A stretch of DNA of 64,000 nucleotides from the NCBI GenBank assembly GCA_948470475.1, contig OX419338.1, forward strand, positions 35,399,595 through 35,463,594, written 5' to 3'. The DNA comes from Galaxea fascicularis (lineage: Eukaryota; Cnidaria; Anthozoa; Scleractinia; Euphylliidae). The notes under the pieces were generated by a model. That model had not been told where the DNA came from. It was given only the letters and a program-made list of their open reading frames with translations, and made no database searches. A program made the position numbers and the translations under genes. How positions within the stretch are numbered: position 1 is the first letter of the stretch; every line of letters starts with the position of its first letter. Positions 1 to 11,500 of the stretch are shown piece by piece.

Positions 1-393
1 AAAAGGCCGCCATCGTCACGGTTTAAAGGAGCGTGGGCGGAGTTGATGTGCCAAGCTTCCAAACAAAGCCGTTGATGGTACCGCCGCCGCCCAATCCCTC
101 CAATCTGAGTGGTAGTACTAGTGGTAGTAGGACTTTATTTAAGTGTCGAGGTATTTAGCTTTTCATTTAACAAACCAAATGGCGACACAAATAAAATCTT
201 AAATGGGTATATTAAAAGTAAGATATTTACACATATCTCAAAGCATATTAAAACTAATCACACTTATATTCCTAATATAATTAAACCTAGATTCGATCCA
301 CCCTCTAAGAGAGTTAAAAACATAAGTCGCAATTCCTGTAGTCTTCTAAAAGAAGAGTCAACTCTTTTTTCTTAATGCTTTGTTTAAAACTGT
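1..393. other. AT-rich segment, no gene recognised
   Basis: No coding region can be supported here. An open frame at 109-375 (plus) is asparagine/lysine-rich, lacks recognisable motifs and looks like chance. The segment lies downstream of the LINE fragment at 394-610 (minus) and may be part of that element's 3' tail. Confidence 0.4.
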
Positions 394-610
394 TCAATGT
401 TGGACTTTCTCTGCCCGATGGGCTGTTTGCTCCATAAGAGGGGTCCAAGATGGCTTAATAAGTGTTAACCGTTGCGTACCGTTCCTTAGGTTGTATCCCT
501 TATGGGACACGTGGAAAAGTTCGGAAATGTACTGAAGTACAAGCCCGTTTTTAACTTTGTACATCAAGGTGGCTATGCTTCGTAATCTTACTTTATACTC
601 TTTCCAAGAA
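394..610 (-). mobile_element. LINE (non-LTR) ORF2 C-terminal fragment
   Basis: Minus-strand translation contains LMYKVKNGLVLQYISELF followed by GYNLRN. This resembles the region downstream of the reverse transcriptase in many animal LINEs, where a YNLRN-type motif precedes the C-terminal end. The homology is recognised from motif pattern only. No reverse transcriptase domain is present, so it is a 5'-truncated scrap. The clade cannot be assigned. Confidence 0.5.
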
Positions 611-840
611 TTTGGAGATATGGGTATATTTACCTGCGAAACACCGGAGTTCAAAAAGTAGGTTGACCTAGGTTGAGTCTTTTCTCATTTTCCAGCACAT
701 GGCATTACATGCAATGGTCTCTAACTCTGAGTGATTTATTGCGGTGTTTGGGTTTGTTGAGGTTGGCTAGAATGATTACTTTAGGCTCTCAAATGTGAAC
801 CACTCTATTTTACTGTAGATTTGTAATTTCCTCGCTGAAT
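605..840 (+). pseudogene. Possible diverged copy of exon 1 end/intron 1 of the retropepsin-like gene
   Basis: Three blocks here resemble, in the same order, the region around the exon 1 donor of the gene at 39096. First, a 'gaatttgga.atatgggtat..ttacct' stretch ending in 'gtaggttg' (609-665, versus 39361-39412). Second, 'ttacatgcaat..tctctaact' (about 703-728, versus 39490-39515). Third, 'actgtagatttgtaa' (812-826, versus 40466-40480). The reading frame is not kept. If real, this is a partial duplicate predating the MITEs now in intron 1. Evidence is by eye and moderate. Confidence 0.4.
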
Positions 841-1396
841 AGAAGAGCAAATCTGAGAAGATCATATCACAGATCGACAAATTCGACCTCGAATTCTCGA
901 ACTGCAGTGAAAACTTCTGAATTTAGATGTCCTGACCACAGAGAACTCACAAAAGTTAAGAAAAAAATGAACGAATGAAATTGAATTATTGGCATACGTT
1001 GATTGGTTCTTGTGGTTTTCTTTAGTCTACATCTGTATACAGATGATATTTTTACGCGATAGCACTATATAAGGGCGTTTTTACAACTGTAGTGTAAATG
1101 TCCACAATAATTACTCTTACCGATGAGTTTGAGCTTTGAACGCTTGAGAACACCACAGTAAGGTTTTTACCCGTACAAAGCAGTCCGTTAAGTTTGGATT
1201 GCTGTAATTTCAGTTCAGCTGTAAGCTTGACTTGCTTCGCTTTTGATTTTTCATTCAACTGTTCGCACGGCGGTGCACGTATCATGCGATCATGACATCA
1301 CGCCGAGTTTGGCGCCCGAAAGTCACATCACTTTGTGGTCGTTTCTTACATTTAAATAAAATTTAGCAAATCCGAAGTTGAGCATTTAATAAAAAA

Positions 1397-1404
<8 letters not shown>

Positions 1405-1428
<24 letters not shown>

Positions 1429-1455
1429 TTGGTTATAGCCAACTCGGCCCTACAA

Positions 1456-1503
<48 letters not shown>
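1405..1503. repeat. Short palindromic MITE
   Basis: Inverted arms 'gttggatatgagat' and 'atctcatatccaac' flank an inner imperfect palindrome (gttatagccaac / gttggctatt). The whole can fold into one hairpin of about 90 bp. No coding capacity. Confidence 0.7.
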
Positions 1504-1505
<2 letters not shown>

Positions 1506-1514
1506 GTTACTAAG

Positions 1515-1876
1515 GAGTTTACGCAACTACGACGACGGCGGGAACGAAAACGTCATTTGAAAATGAAAGTTCCCGTTTCTGTTACTCTTTCGTGATTATT
1601 CCAACTTGTTAACCTTAAACAATGCTGGCGAACTGTCCAGGGTTTGAATTAGTGTGAACGGTGTTAAAGTAAAGAAAAAGAAATAAAAATTTACTGTCAT
1701 GCGGTCACGTTGCGGTAAAAACCGAAAATTTTGTCATTTCACGTCGTCGTTTTGCAGACGACAGCAAAGAAATGTACCAAAAGGTAAAACGCACGTGCAG
1801 AGCTATTGTTTTTGCTCATTTAGCCCATTGTTGTGTGGCGTTCTCGTTGCCGTCGCCGTCGTAGTTGCGTAAACTC
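1515..1876. repeat. MITE with terminal inverted repeats of about 30 bp
   Basis: The left end 'gagtttacgcaactacgacg' is matched by 'cgtcgtagttgcgtaaactc' at the right end. Similarity continues inward through GACG-rich sequence. The 360-bp interior has no open frame of note. Target duplication not clear. Confidence 0.75.
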
Positions 1877-1888
1877 TCTATTGTTAAG

Positions 1889-2010
1889 TATATCCAACCT
1901 CGTCCCCAGGCTCTTCTCGAGATTCAAAATGGCGGAACAGAGAAGACGGGTCTTCTCCGTTTCGCCATTTTGAATCTCGAGAAGACCCTGAGGACAAGGT
2001 TGATGTATAT
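1889..2010. repeat. Hairpin MITE (AACCTCGTCC family)
   Basis: Arms begin 'caacctcgtccccaggctct' and end with the complementary 'aggacaaggttg'. The inner arms 'gagattcaaaatggcg' and 'cgccattttgaatctc' are perfect complements. Related ends occur at 9824-9886 and 39009-39062, so this is a dispersed family. Confidence 0.75.
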
Positions 2011-2320
2011 ATTATTGAGCAAATAAGTGAAAGATCTTGAAACGGCACATGACTATCAAATTTTTAAATATCAATGACAAAATAAACTTTTCTCCTGCAT
2101 CTAACAGTAATACGCCAACCAAGGGAATGAAGGCATGCGCAGGCGCAGGCGCACAGCTTTGTCACTCGTGTTAGTCTCCTTACCGCTCACTGCTATAACG
2201 CGAGAAATACCGACAACTAATACGCCGCCAATACTTTATCTTTTCATTCTTGGAAGGAAAAAGATAAAGTTTTGGTGGCCCTGACGATAGAATGAACGAG
2301 GCTGGTTTCGCATTTAGTCT

Positions 2321-2365
2321 TTAACTAAGTTTCTCTAGTTCTTCGACATCGTTGGCTTCCAGAAG
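2321..2365 (-). pseudogene. DDX19: Former C-terminal tail of the helicase beyond a premature stop
   Basis: Immediately after the TAG at 2366-2368 the same frame continues LLEANDVEELEKLS to a TAA at 2321-2323. This matches the acidic tail that ends DDX19 proteins in spacing and character. The in-frame TAG therefore appears to have removed 14 residues. Sequencing error or stop read-through is possible. Confidence 0.7.
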
Positions 2366-2554
2366 CTAGATCTTCTTGCCAAAATGTTCTTCGATTTTTT
2401 TCATGATATTCATAGACCGATGACCGTCGATAAAGTTCACTGCGATACCACTCTTGCCAAACCGGCCTGTCCGGCTAATTCGGCGTAGATAGGTTTCAAA
2501 ATCCGGTTTGCCAGTGGGCTCTACTGGCATGTCATAATTCACAACAACCGTGAC
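2366..2554 (-). CDS. DDX19: Helicase exon 14 (motif VI, C-terminus)
   Basis: Begins after 'tgctgttgcag'. Encodes VVVNYDMPVEPTGKPDFETY and RRISRTGRFGKSG, then ends GKKI-stop. Motif VI normally reads HRIGRTGR, so His and Gly are replaced by Arg and Ser while both catalytic arginines remain. Confidence 0.9.
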   Translation of the reverse strand, partial: VTVVVNYDMPVEPTGKPDFETYLRRISRTGRFGKSGIAVNFIDGHRSMNIMKKIEEHFGKKI

Positions 2555-5500
2555 CTGCAACAGCAAAAAATGTCACAATTTTAGAAAACGAAATTCAGAA
2601 CTTTCCACATCCAAAAACGAGAATTCCTTAGTTTGCTACGAATTTAACCCTTTAATACCCAATATCAAAATATAAATTCTCCTTTCAAAAGTCTTGACCC
2701 TATACGTTTATTGTAGCAGCAGTTGGGACAAGTTGTTAAAATGTCAAGAAATTCATGCTGCGTGATCATATCCTGAATTCTCATAACCTTTGCAATGATG
2801 AACTTTTGACGTTTACAAGGAAAATTTTTTATACTGATCACTATTGGACCTTAAAGGTTAAGATAACAGACAATACCAGTGTCCAAAAATTATGCGGTTA
2901 CCTGAACTTCAAAAATCATTGAATTAACTAACGTACTTGTGAATGGCCGTATTTATGCTAGAGACGTTAAAGTCGTCAAGACGCATTTCACGTCTGAGAA
3001 GTTAAAGCCGTGTGGTATAAAAACGGGATGCATAAAAGTTGACAAACTAACGGACAAAAACAAGATTTTTCTGAAAAAAGACCAGCTTCTATTATCGGAA
3101 GACACTGGGCACGAACAAACTCGGCACCAAATAAACGTTTACACCCGAATATATGAGGAAGTAAATTAAACGTGGCGAAATATTGCAGCTTCTCAAATTT
3201 ATGTCTTGACGTCGCTTAGAAGGACAGATGCAAATATTTTTGTAACAAAAATCAGTCTAGGAATCAGCATTTCCTGGCGATTGACGAGGAACTAGATGTA
3301 GTTCGGCACATGGCTTGTTTGTCTTGTCGACCAAGAGAGCAAGGAAGGAGCGAAGTGCAGAACAAAGGACTCAGGGCTAACTACGTCCCAGTTAGGGCGT
3401 CCTGTTTTTATACTAGACGCATTTAACGACTGAGACGTTAAAGTCGTCTGTTAAGTGCGTCTCAACGACGCACTTAAAACAAGACGTAAAAGTCGTCAGA
3501 CGTTAAATGCGTCGGTCTTATTTATCGTTTTTAATACTATACGTTAAATTCGTCTGGAGACGACTTTAACGTCTCTAGCATAAAAACGGCCAATCAAGAT
3601 TTCCAACAAAAACTAATTCTTGCGCAGTGTTCTTAGTGAAGCCGTTACGGCTAACACCAGGCAGGGATGTAGTTAGTGCCGGCTTTGGATGCGATACAGC
3701 CAGATACCAACACCCAAAAACACTCCCTCCCGGAAGAAAACCAGACCGTTTAAAATCAGCTACCAAACATCTGAAACAAAACAAGCAGGTTTATATAGAT
3801 GGCTTGCAGTCTGTTTCTTGATAGTCGAAAGGGTTCGCTGAAAAAAGCCGAAAAATGAATGAATTACCTGTTCGACATCAATGCCTCTGGCGCATACGTT
3901 TGTTGTAATCAACAATCTTTCCTTGCCCTCGCGGAATCTGTTCACAACTGCGATACGCTGTTCCATAGTGATCTCGCCAGACAACAGTGCCGATGAATAT
4001 CCTTTCGCGGTCATCTTCTCCGCTAACCAAGAAACTGCTTTACGAGTCTGGAATAACATAAATACCATTTCAACTGTGTGACTGCTCTGTGTGATATACA
4101 GACGAAAATTCGTGAAAATGGAGAATGGGAAAATAAAGATATAAAGCCCCGGGTGAACAGAAAGTAAGAGACCGTATACAATTCCATCTCGAAATTCAAC
4201 GTTCCCTGAAAACCGTAAATTTAAAGCATCCGTGAATAGTGTTAACCAATCCCTTTGGGGATTTGCCAAAAAAAAAAAAAAGAAAAAGGCCTGTAGAGCG
4301 ACTGGTTTACCCTCGAGTCAGCGTCACGGTACTTACTTGACAGAACACGATGCACTGGCCGACAGACACAACCGCATACATGTCGGAGAGGGCTTCAACC
4401 TTGTCCTCTTGGTCACGGCATACCACATAGTACTGTTTGATATTGTCTGGGATCTCCTCTTCCCGATGCACCCGGATGACAATGGGGTCTGGCACTACTG
4501 TCTCGGCAAACTTCATAACTTCGTCGCCATATGTTGGTGAGAACAAAAGCATCTGGCAATCTTTTGGTAGTTTCCTGGATACGGCAAATAAATTAACCTT
4601 TCAAACAGATTTTCAAGGGTATGCCATCCTTAAACTCAACCACTCATCTCTCACTATCAGACAGGGGTGCCACTCATTGGGATAAGAAAAATCCCCTCAA
4701 TGAGATGCAATTCACGGTCCGTGTGTCAAATTTACGCAAAATTTACGCAAATGACGGTCCGTATCAGTGGGAACGAACTGTAGGGACCGATCATCATAAA
4801 TTACGGTCTGTATCAGTGCGGGTGTATTGGACATGGATGAAAATTCCCTAATTTTTCACCGACTACAAACCATTTTTTACTGACAATTCAAAACAAGACC
4901 CTGGCAATAGAGCTTTACTACCGAGGAATCTCCTTCCCAAACCTGATGGTTAGCCAAAAGTAAAATTCGCTGACTTTTCAGTAACTTTTAGGCAGAATTT
5001 CGAATTTTTCCACTTGATGAACAATTCTCTAACTTTTCCCTGACCTTGAAAAAAATCTGTTTTTCCCTGATTTTTTCCCTGACCGTGGCAACCCTAACCC
5101 CATTTACCCGCATAAAAAAAGTCGCAACGGCACCCTAAATTTTTGGCACCGTATTGGCGTCTTTTTGGCACGGCACCCCAAATTATCTACGTGTAAACGT
5201 ATCGGTGCCCAAAATTTTAGGAGTGCGGAAGTGGTACCTGTGAAAATTATGGCTATGCGGCGACGTGGCTACGGAGCTACACGGCTACGGAGTTTCGGCT
5301 TATGGATCAAAGAACGAGGTATATTCATGTGTAGCGCACTTGTTTCGTCTCATAGCCTTGTAGTCGTTTCACCATGTCGCCAGGCCACTAACTGCGTAAA
5401 GAATATCTCACAAATTAATGAGTCCAGGTAAGCTGAAAGCCACTCATTGGGCACTAAGGCCGCGTGGTAGGGGGCATTACCCCTTAAATCTACCAACTAA

Positions 5501-8500
5501 AGTTTGAGCCTGAGCATTAGCAGCCATGGACAGCTTTCAGCTTACCTGGACACAATTTGTGAGGTATTCTTGTCACTCCAAGCCACATTCCACAAGCCTT
5601 ACACTTTCATTGCTTGTTTTATTCATGTGGGTTCTTGAGCCTGGGTATTAGATATGCCATGCTGACGAGGCCTAATAAGGTCGAAACAGCTGTCCATGGC
5701 TGCTAATGCTCAGGCTCAAACTTTATTTGGTAGATTTAAGGGGTAATGCCCGCTACCTCGTGGCCATAGTGCCCAATGAGTGGCTTTCAGCTTACTTAGA
5801 CAAATTAATTTGTGAGGTATTCTTGTAACTCCAAGCCACATCCCACAAGCCTTACACTTTCACTAAGCTGCGTAGCTCCGTAGCCACAGATTTTAGATGT
5901 GTTTTGGAGTGGCAGGGTATGCTGCAGTTAAGCCAATCATCGTTATCTCTCCCTCAGTCTCGCTCAAAATGAATTGAAACGTATCTCCGGAAACTCGAAA
6001 ATCTCATACCATTGCCTTTCATCAAAGGGCGTGTCTGTCATGTTAACCCAGGCCTGATTACTGAGTCTCATCCATAGGCTTCTTTCTCGGAAGTTCTGAA
6101 TAACTACCAGCGCAATTGCTGCGAATAGCCATTTTTTTCTTCTGTGTTTTCCTTCTTATTTCGCTAGTCGTTTCCATGTGGCGATGTATTTCGCCCTTCA
6201 ATAATCGTTGGCGATGTACAGTGTGTTTTGAACTTAACGTCTGGCGGTAAAGAATCACAGTTTTGATTTTTTCCGCCATTCCCAATAAAATCAAGATGGA
6301 TTATTAGGGGTGCCAATAAAAAATTGGAACTGGTCCCAGTACGAGGAACACTTTATCATTTTGGTCGTGTAAATGGGGAGTGCCGTGCCGTAAAGTCGCC
6401 AGGACGGTGCCAAAAATTTAGGGTGTCCTGCCGACTTTTTTGTGCGTGTAAATGGGGTTCCTGACTTGGTATAACATGACCGTGATTTTCTCTTTTACTG
6501 AAGATGTATCAAACTTTGCAATAGCAGTGCAATGCTGTCACGCCTGTTACAAATCCCCCAAACTGATGCGGCCTAAAGCTGGACAAAGCTACTCAAGAAT
6601 TTCAGAAAAATTAGCTTTTCTTCGGCTTGTTCTTAGCTGATTCGCGGAAGAAAACAAACTTTACACAAACAAAGTTTGAAAGTTTCTTCTTCTCAAGTAG
6701 AGGGGTACAGAACTTGAAATATTTACTAGAAAGGTGGATAAAAGCTACACATTTTCTTTTGTTTAAGCTGCAGTTGGATCCCAACCAAGACATCATCAAA
6801 AACTATATGCCAACATTGTTCCATAGCCCTACTGTGTGAACACCACCACTCACTTGTGTATTCTGATGGACTGATCTTGCTTTCCCTGTAAAGCTATCAT
6901 GACATCTGCTTCATCCAGCACACACATCTCGATCCTCTTTGGGTCCACAGCCTTGAATCGCAGAATCCAGTCCAGCAGAGTTCCAGGTATTGCAAATAAA
7001 ATGTGGTCTGTAACTTTTTGGCCTCGAGTAACTTTTGAACAACAATATCAAAATCAATTTTTTTGCATGGCACTGGCTGTGACAATGTTTATGCAGCAAA
7101 AATATCAAGACAATTAGTTTCTCAGGATCTTAACAACAATAAAATTATTGAGACATACCGTCGAACCTGTATTAAGCAGTCACCTTTGGGGAGTGGTCAA
7201 CTGACGGCTTAACACCAGTTTGACCAATAAAAGAAAAGAAAATATTGGTAAGGCAAAGCATCCACCATCTCACAAATTGACTTCAAAGAAAAGATAGAAA
7301 TTAAAGACCATTGAGCGCCATGCACAATATATCTAGTTCACTAGTATCACTGTATGGTACATTTTGACAAAGCGACCATTTAGTAGAGGTGAAAACAATA
7401 AAAAAGCCTTTGGGACCCCAGAAAAGGTGACTGCAACTGCTTAATAGAGGTGACCGCTTAATAAGGACAGTTTTACCAAATTATGGGAAACGATTTCTGG
7501 GACTTTGATAAATGACTGCTTAACCCCTTTAAAGCCCAAGAGTGATCAGCATCCAATTTCTCCTTGTAATATCAATGCTTTGTAAAACAGAGTGGTCATG
7601 AGAATTAAGGACAGGATGACACAGTTTGCTTGACATTTTAACAATTTCTCCCTACTACTCCAGAGTTCCAGATAAGCAGCGGGTCTCGGGTCAAAAACCC
7701 GAGAAATCTGGCTCCCTGACCCGACACACAGAGTTGTTAAGTAAGAAAATTAGGGAAGACCCGTGTCTTATGACCCCTTAAAAATTTTCCGTGACTCCCT
7801 AACTCTGAAAGTTAACTGGAACAATGCTACTCTTAACCCTTTAAACGCTAAGATCAAAATTTAAATTCTCATTTCTTGCCGCTATAAATTTCCTTTAGAA
7901 ACAGTAGGGAGGAATTCTTAAAATATCATTAAGGAAATTCATTTTGTGTGATACTGTCCTTAATTCTCATAACCACTCTGTTTTATAAAGCATTGATATT
8001 ACAAGGAGAATTTTGATGATGATCACTCTTAGGGTTTACAGGTTTACAGGAATTGTGTTGGGGCAACAAATGAGAATTTAAATTTTGATCCTCGGGTTTA
8101 GCAGGTGAATGAAAGGTGACCACTTAATACAGGTTTGACTGTAGTCATAAAAGGCAATATGCATACCACAGCTATCCCTGAAGGTGAGTGATAGTAAAAG
8201 TGGGGGAAAAAACATCTTTTCATACTAAAAGTAAGCAAATCTGTTGCTATGGAGGAAATACCTATATCCCTTCTAACAGGTTTTTTCTTACTTCTTTTGA
8301 ATTTCAACCTCCTGTCCCACTCAATCTCATGTCAACCCCCCCCTCACCCCTCCCCACCATCATTTAAAACAGTTCCCACAATGCATCCACAACAATAATT
8401 TCAATTATTGAAAATGAACTCCAAGGAATGGAATTCCAAAGTTTTCAACCTTTTTCTCCTTGAACTGCATAGCCAATCTTAATATCTGGACAGAATTTTC

Positions 8501-11500
8501 CCATTTTTTCAGCCACTTGTCCTGTCTGTAGTGCCGACTCATATGTGGGTGAGAGACAGATTGCCTTGAAAGAAACACAAAAATCATTTTAATCCAAAGG
8601 GTAAGTAATTTTATTGTTATATACCTAGACTTTCACTCAACAAAATGAGCACTGTGATTGGTTGATTCTTGGTCATGTGCCGCTGATCAAATTCAAATGT
8701 ATCCCAACTGGGATACAAGTGTGCAGTTGCTGCCTGCGTGCCAAATACAACAACACGTGATCAGTGCATGACTAAAGTAAAAATGGCGTGATCTTCAGTA
8801 TGTGCTCACATGCTTATTCATTCAGCAGTATTGACGATTGTGAATAAAGAAGTTGTGCTGTCTTTGTTTGTTTCTGTTTGCAATACGATTGTTTTGGGAA
8901 AGTCTAAATATATAACAAAGCACTTAATGTATGTTTCCTCGGACCGTCAGGACTCTTGGAAAAACAAAACTAACTGTTTCCCTCGGGACCATACATTAAG
9001 TGTATACTAACTCACAAAGATTATACATGTTTATGCGCATGTTGTGGTTCAATTTTATCATTTACTTAAATTCTCTTTTCTTTTGTTTTGGAGCATGGTA
9101 ATGTATAATAATGAATTCCAAACACAGGAAAATAAAATTTAAACCAAGGTTAAAATTGAAACACAACCAAGGCTGTGCTCTTTAAGAAAAGTAGTTTGGT
9201 GCATGCCCAAAATCTCTAACCCTTGAAATCCACGGCACCCAGCATATAAGTTTGATACAAAATCTAACATTTCCTGGTCACCTAGAGGCACAAGTAAGCG
9301 GCCAGGGGCGACCAGGCACCACTAGAGCACAGCCCTGACAACATTCACATCACTGTATTTCAAAATTTAAACCAAGGATAAAATTGACCCAAGCCATTTG
9401 CATCACACAACAAGACTTACTTGTGTACAGTTTTTAGTTGCATCCACTCTGCTGAGCATTGACAGTACAATCACTGCTGTTTTCCCTGTTCCATAGGGTG
9501 ACTGAACTATCATATTGTTTGGTCTGAAGTTTGAAAACGCAGAGTAACTACATTACATGTGTGTACAGTACATCGTTACTAAAGGGTGGTCCCCTCTGGA
9601 AATACATTGAAGTCATAACAGTGACCTTGAAATTTTCTCCAAAATGACAACGCTATTAAAAGTAAAATTAATTTTGTTTTTATGGGACAATGAAGCGATA
9701 ATGATCTGTAGAGTGTTATAATGTAAAAGTGATGCTAAATCCAAGAAAAGCCAAAAAATAACCTAAAATACAATACCAATTGCCTTTAATGATGATGTTT
9801 AGACTGTTAAACTTACGGAGATCCAACCTTGTTCCCAGGGTCTCTCTTTTTCGGGACAGGAAGAACACCCTGGGAATGAGGTTGATGGAGGTCACTCAAG
9901 GGTAACTACTTGGTGTAGGCACCCATATAGTGGTCCGGGCCATATACTGGTCCGGGCGGTTACTTACACATCCATACCCATACTTAGCCCTACTTAGCCG
10001 TACTTACACATCCTTACACATCCTTACACATCCTTACACATCCTTAGCGGTACTTAGACATCCTTAGCTGTACTTAGCCATCCTTAGCCGTACTTAGCCA
10101 TCCTTAGCCGTACTTACACATCCTTAGCCGTACTTAGACATCCTTAGCGGTACTTAGCCATCCTTAGCCGTACTTAGCCATCCTTACACATCCTTAGCGG
10201 TACTTAGCCATCCTTAGCCGTACTTAGACATCCTTAGCCGTACTTACACATCCTTACACATCCTTAGCGGTACTTAGCCATCCTTAGCCGTACTTACACA
10301 TCCTTAGCGGTACTTAGCCATCCTTAGCCGTACTTACACATCCTTAGCCGTACTTACACATCCTTACACATCCTTAGCGGTACTTAGCCATCCTTAGCCG
10401 TACTTACACATCCTTACACATCCTTAGCGGTACTTAGCCATCATTAGCCGAACTTAGCCATCCTTAGCCGTACTTAGACATCCTTAGCTGTACTTAGACA
10501 TCCTTACACATCCTTAGCGGTACTTAGCCATCATTAGCCGAACTTAGCCATCCTTAGCCGTACTTAGACATCCTTAGCTGTACTTAGACATCCTTACACA
10601 TCCTTAGCGGTACTTAGCCATCCTTAGCCGTACTTAGACATCCTTAGCCGTACTTACACATCCTTACACATCCTTAGCGGTACTTAGCCATCCTTAGCCG
10701 TACTTACACATCCTTACACATCCTTAGCGGTACTTAGCCATCCTTAGCCGTACTTAGCCATCCTTAGCCGTACTTAGCCATCCTTAGCCGTACTTAGACA
10801 TTCTTAGCCGTACTTACACATCCTTAGCGGTACTTAGCCATCCTTAGCCGTACTTAGACATCCTTAGCCGTACTTACACATCCTTACACATCCTTAGCGG
10901 TACTTAGCCATCCTTAGCCGTACTTACACATCCTTACACATCCTTAGCGGTACTTAGCCATCCTTAGCCGTACTTACACATCCTTAGCCGTACTTACACA
11001 TCCTTACACATCCTTAGCGGTACTTAGCCATCCTTAGCCGTACTTACACATCCTTAGCCGTACTTACACATCCTTACACATCCTTAGCGGTACTTAGCCA
11101 TCCTTAGCCGTACTTAGCCATCCTTAGCGGTACTTAGCCATCCTTAGCCGTACTTAGACATCCTTAGCCGTACTTAGACATCCTTACACATCCTTAGCGG
11201 TACTTAGCCATCCTTAGCCGTACTTAGACATTCTTAGCCGTACTTACACATCCTTACACATCCTTAGCGGTACTTAGCCATCCTTAGCCGTACTTAGCCA
11301 TCCTTAGCCGTACTTACACATCCTTAGCCGTACTTACACATCCTTACACATCCTTAGCGGTACTTAGCCATCCTTGGCCGTACTTAGCCATCCTTAGCCG
11401 TACTTACACATCCTTACACATCCTTAGCGATACTTAGCCATCCTTAGCCGTACTTAGACATCCTTAGCCGTACTTACACATCCTTACACATCCTTAGCGG

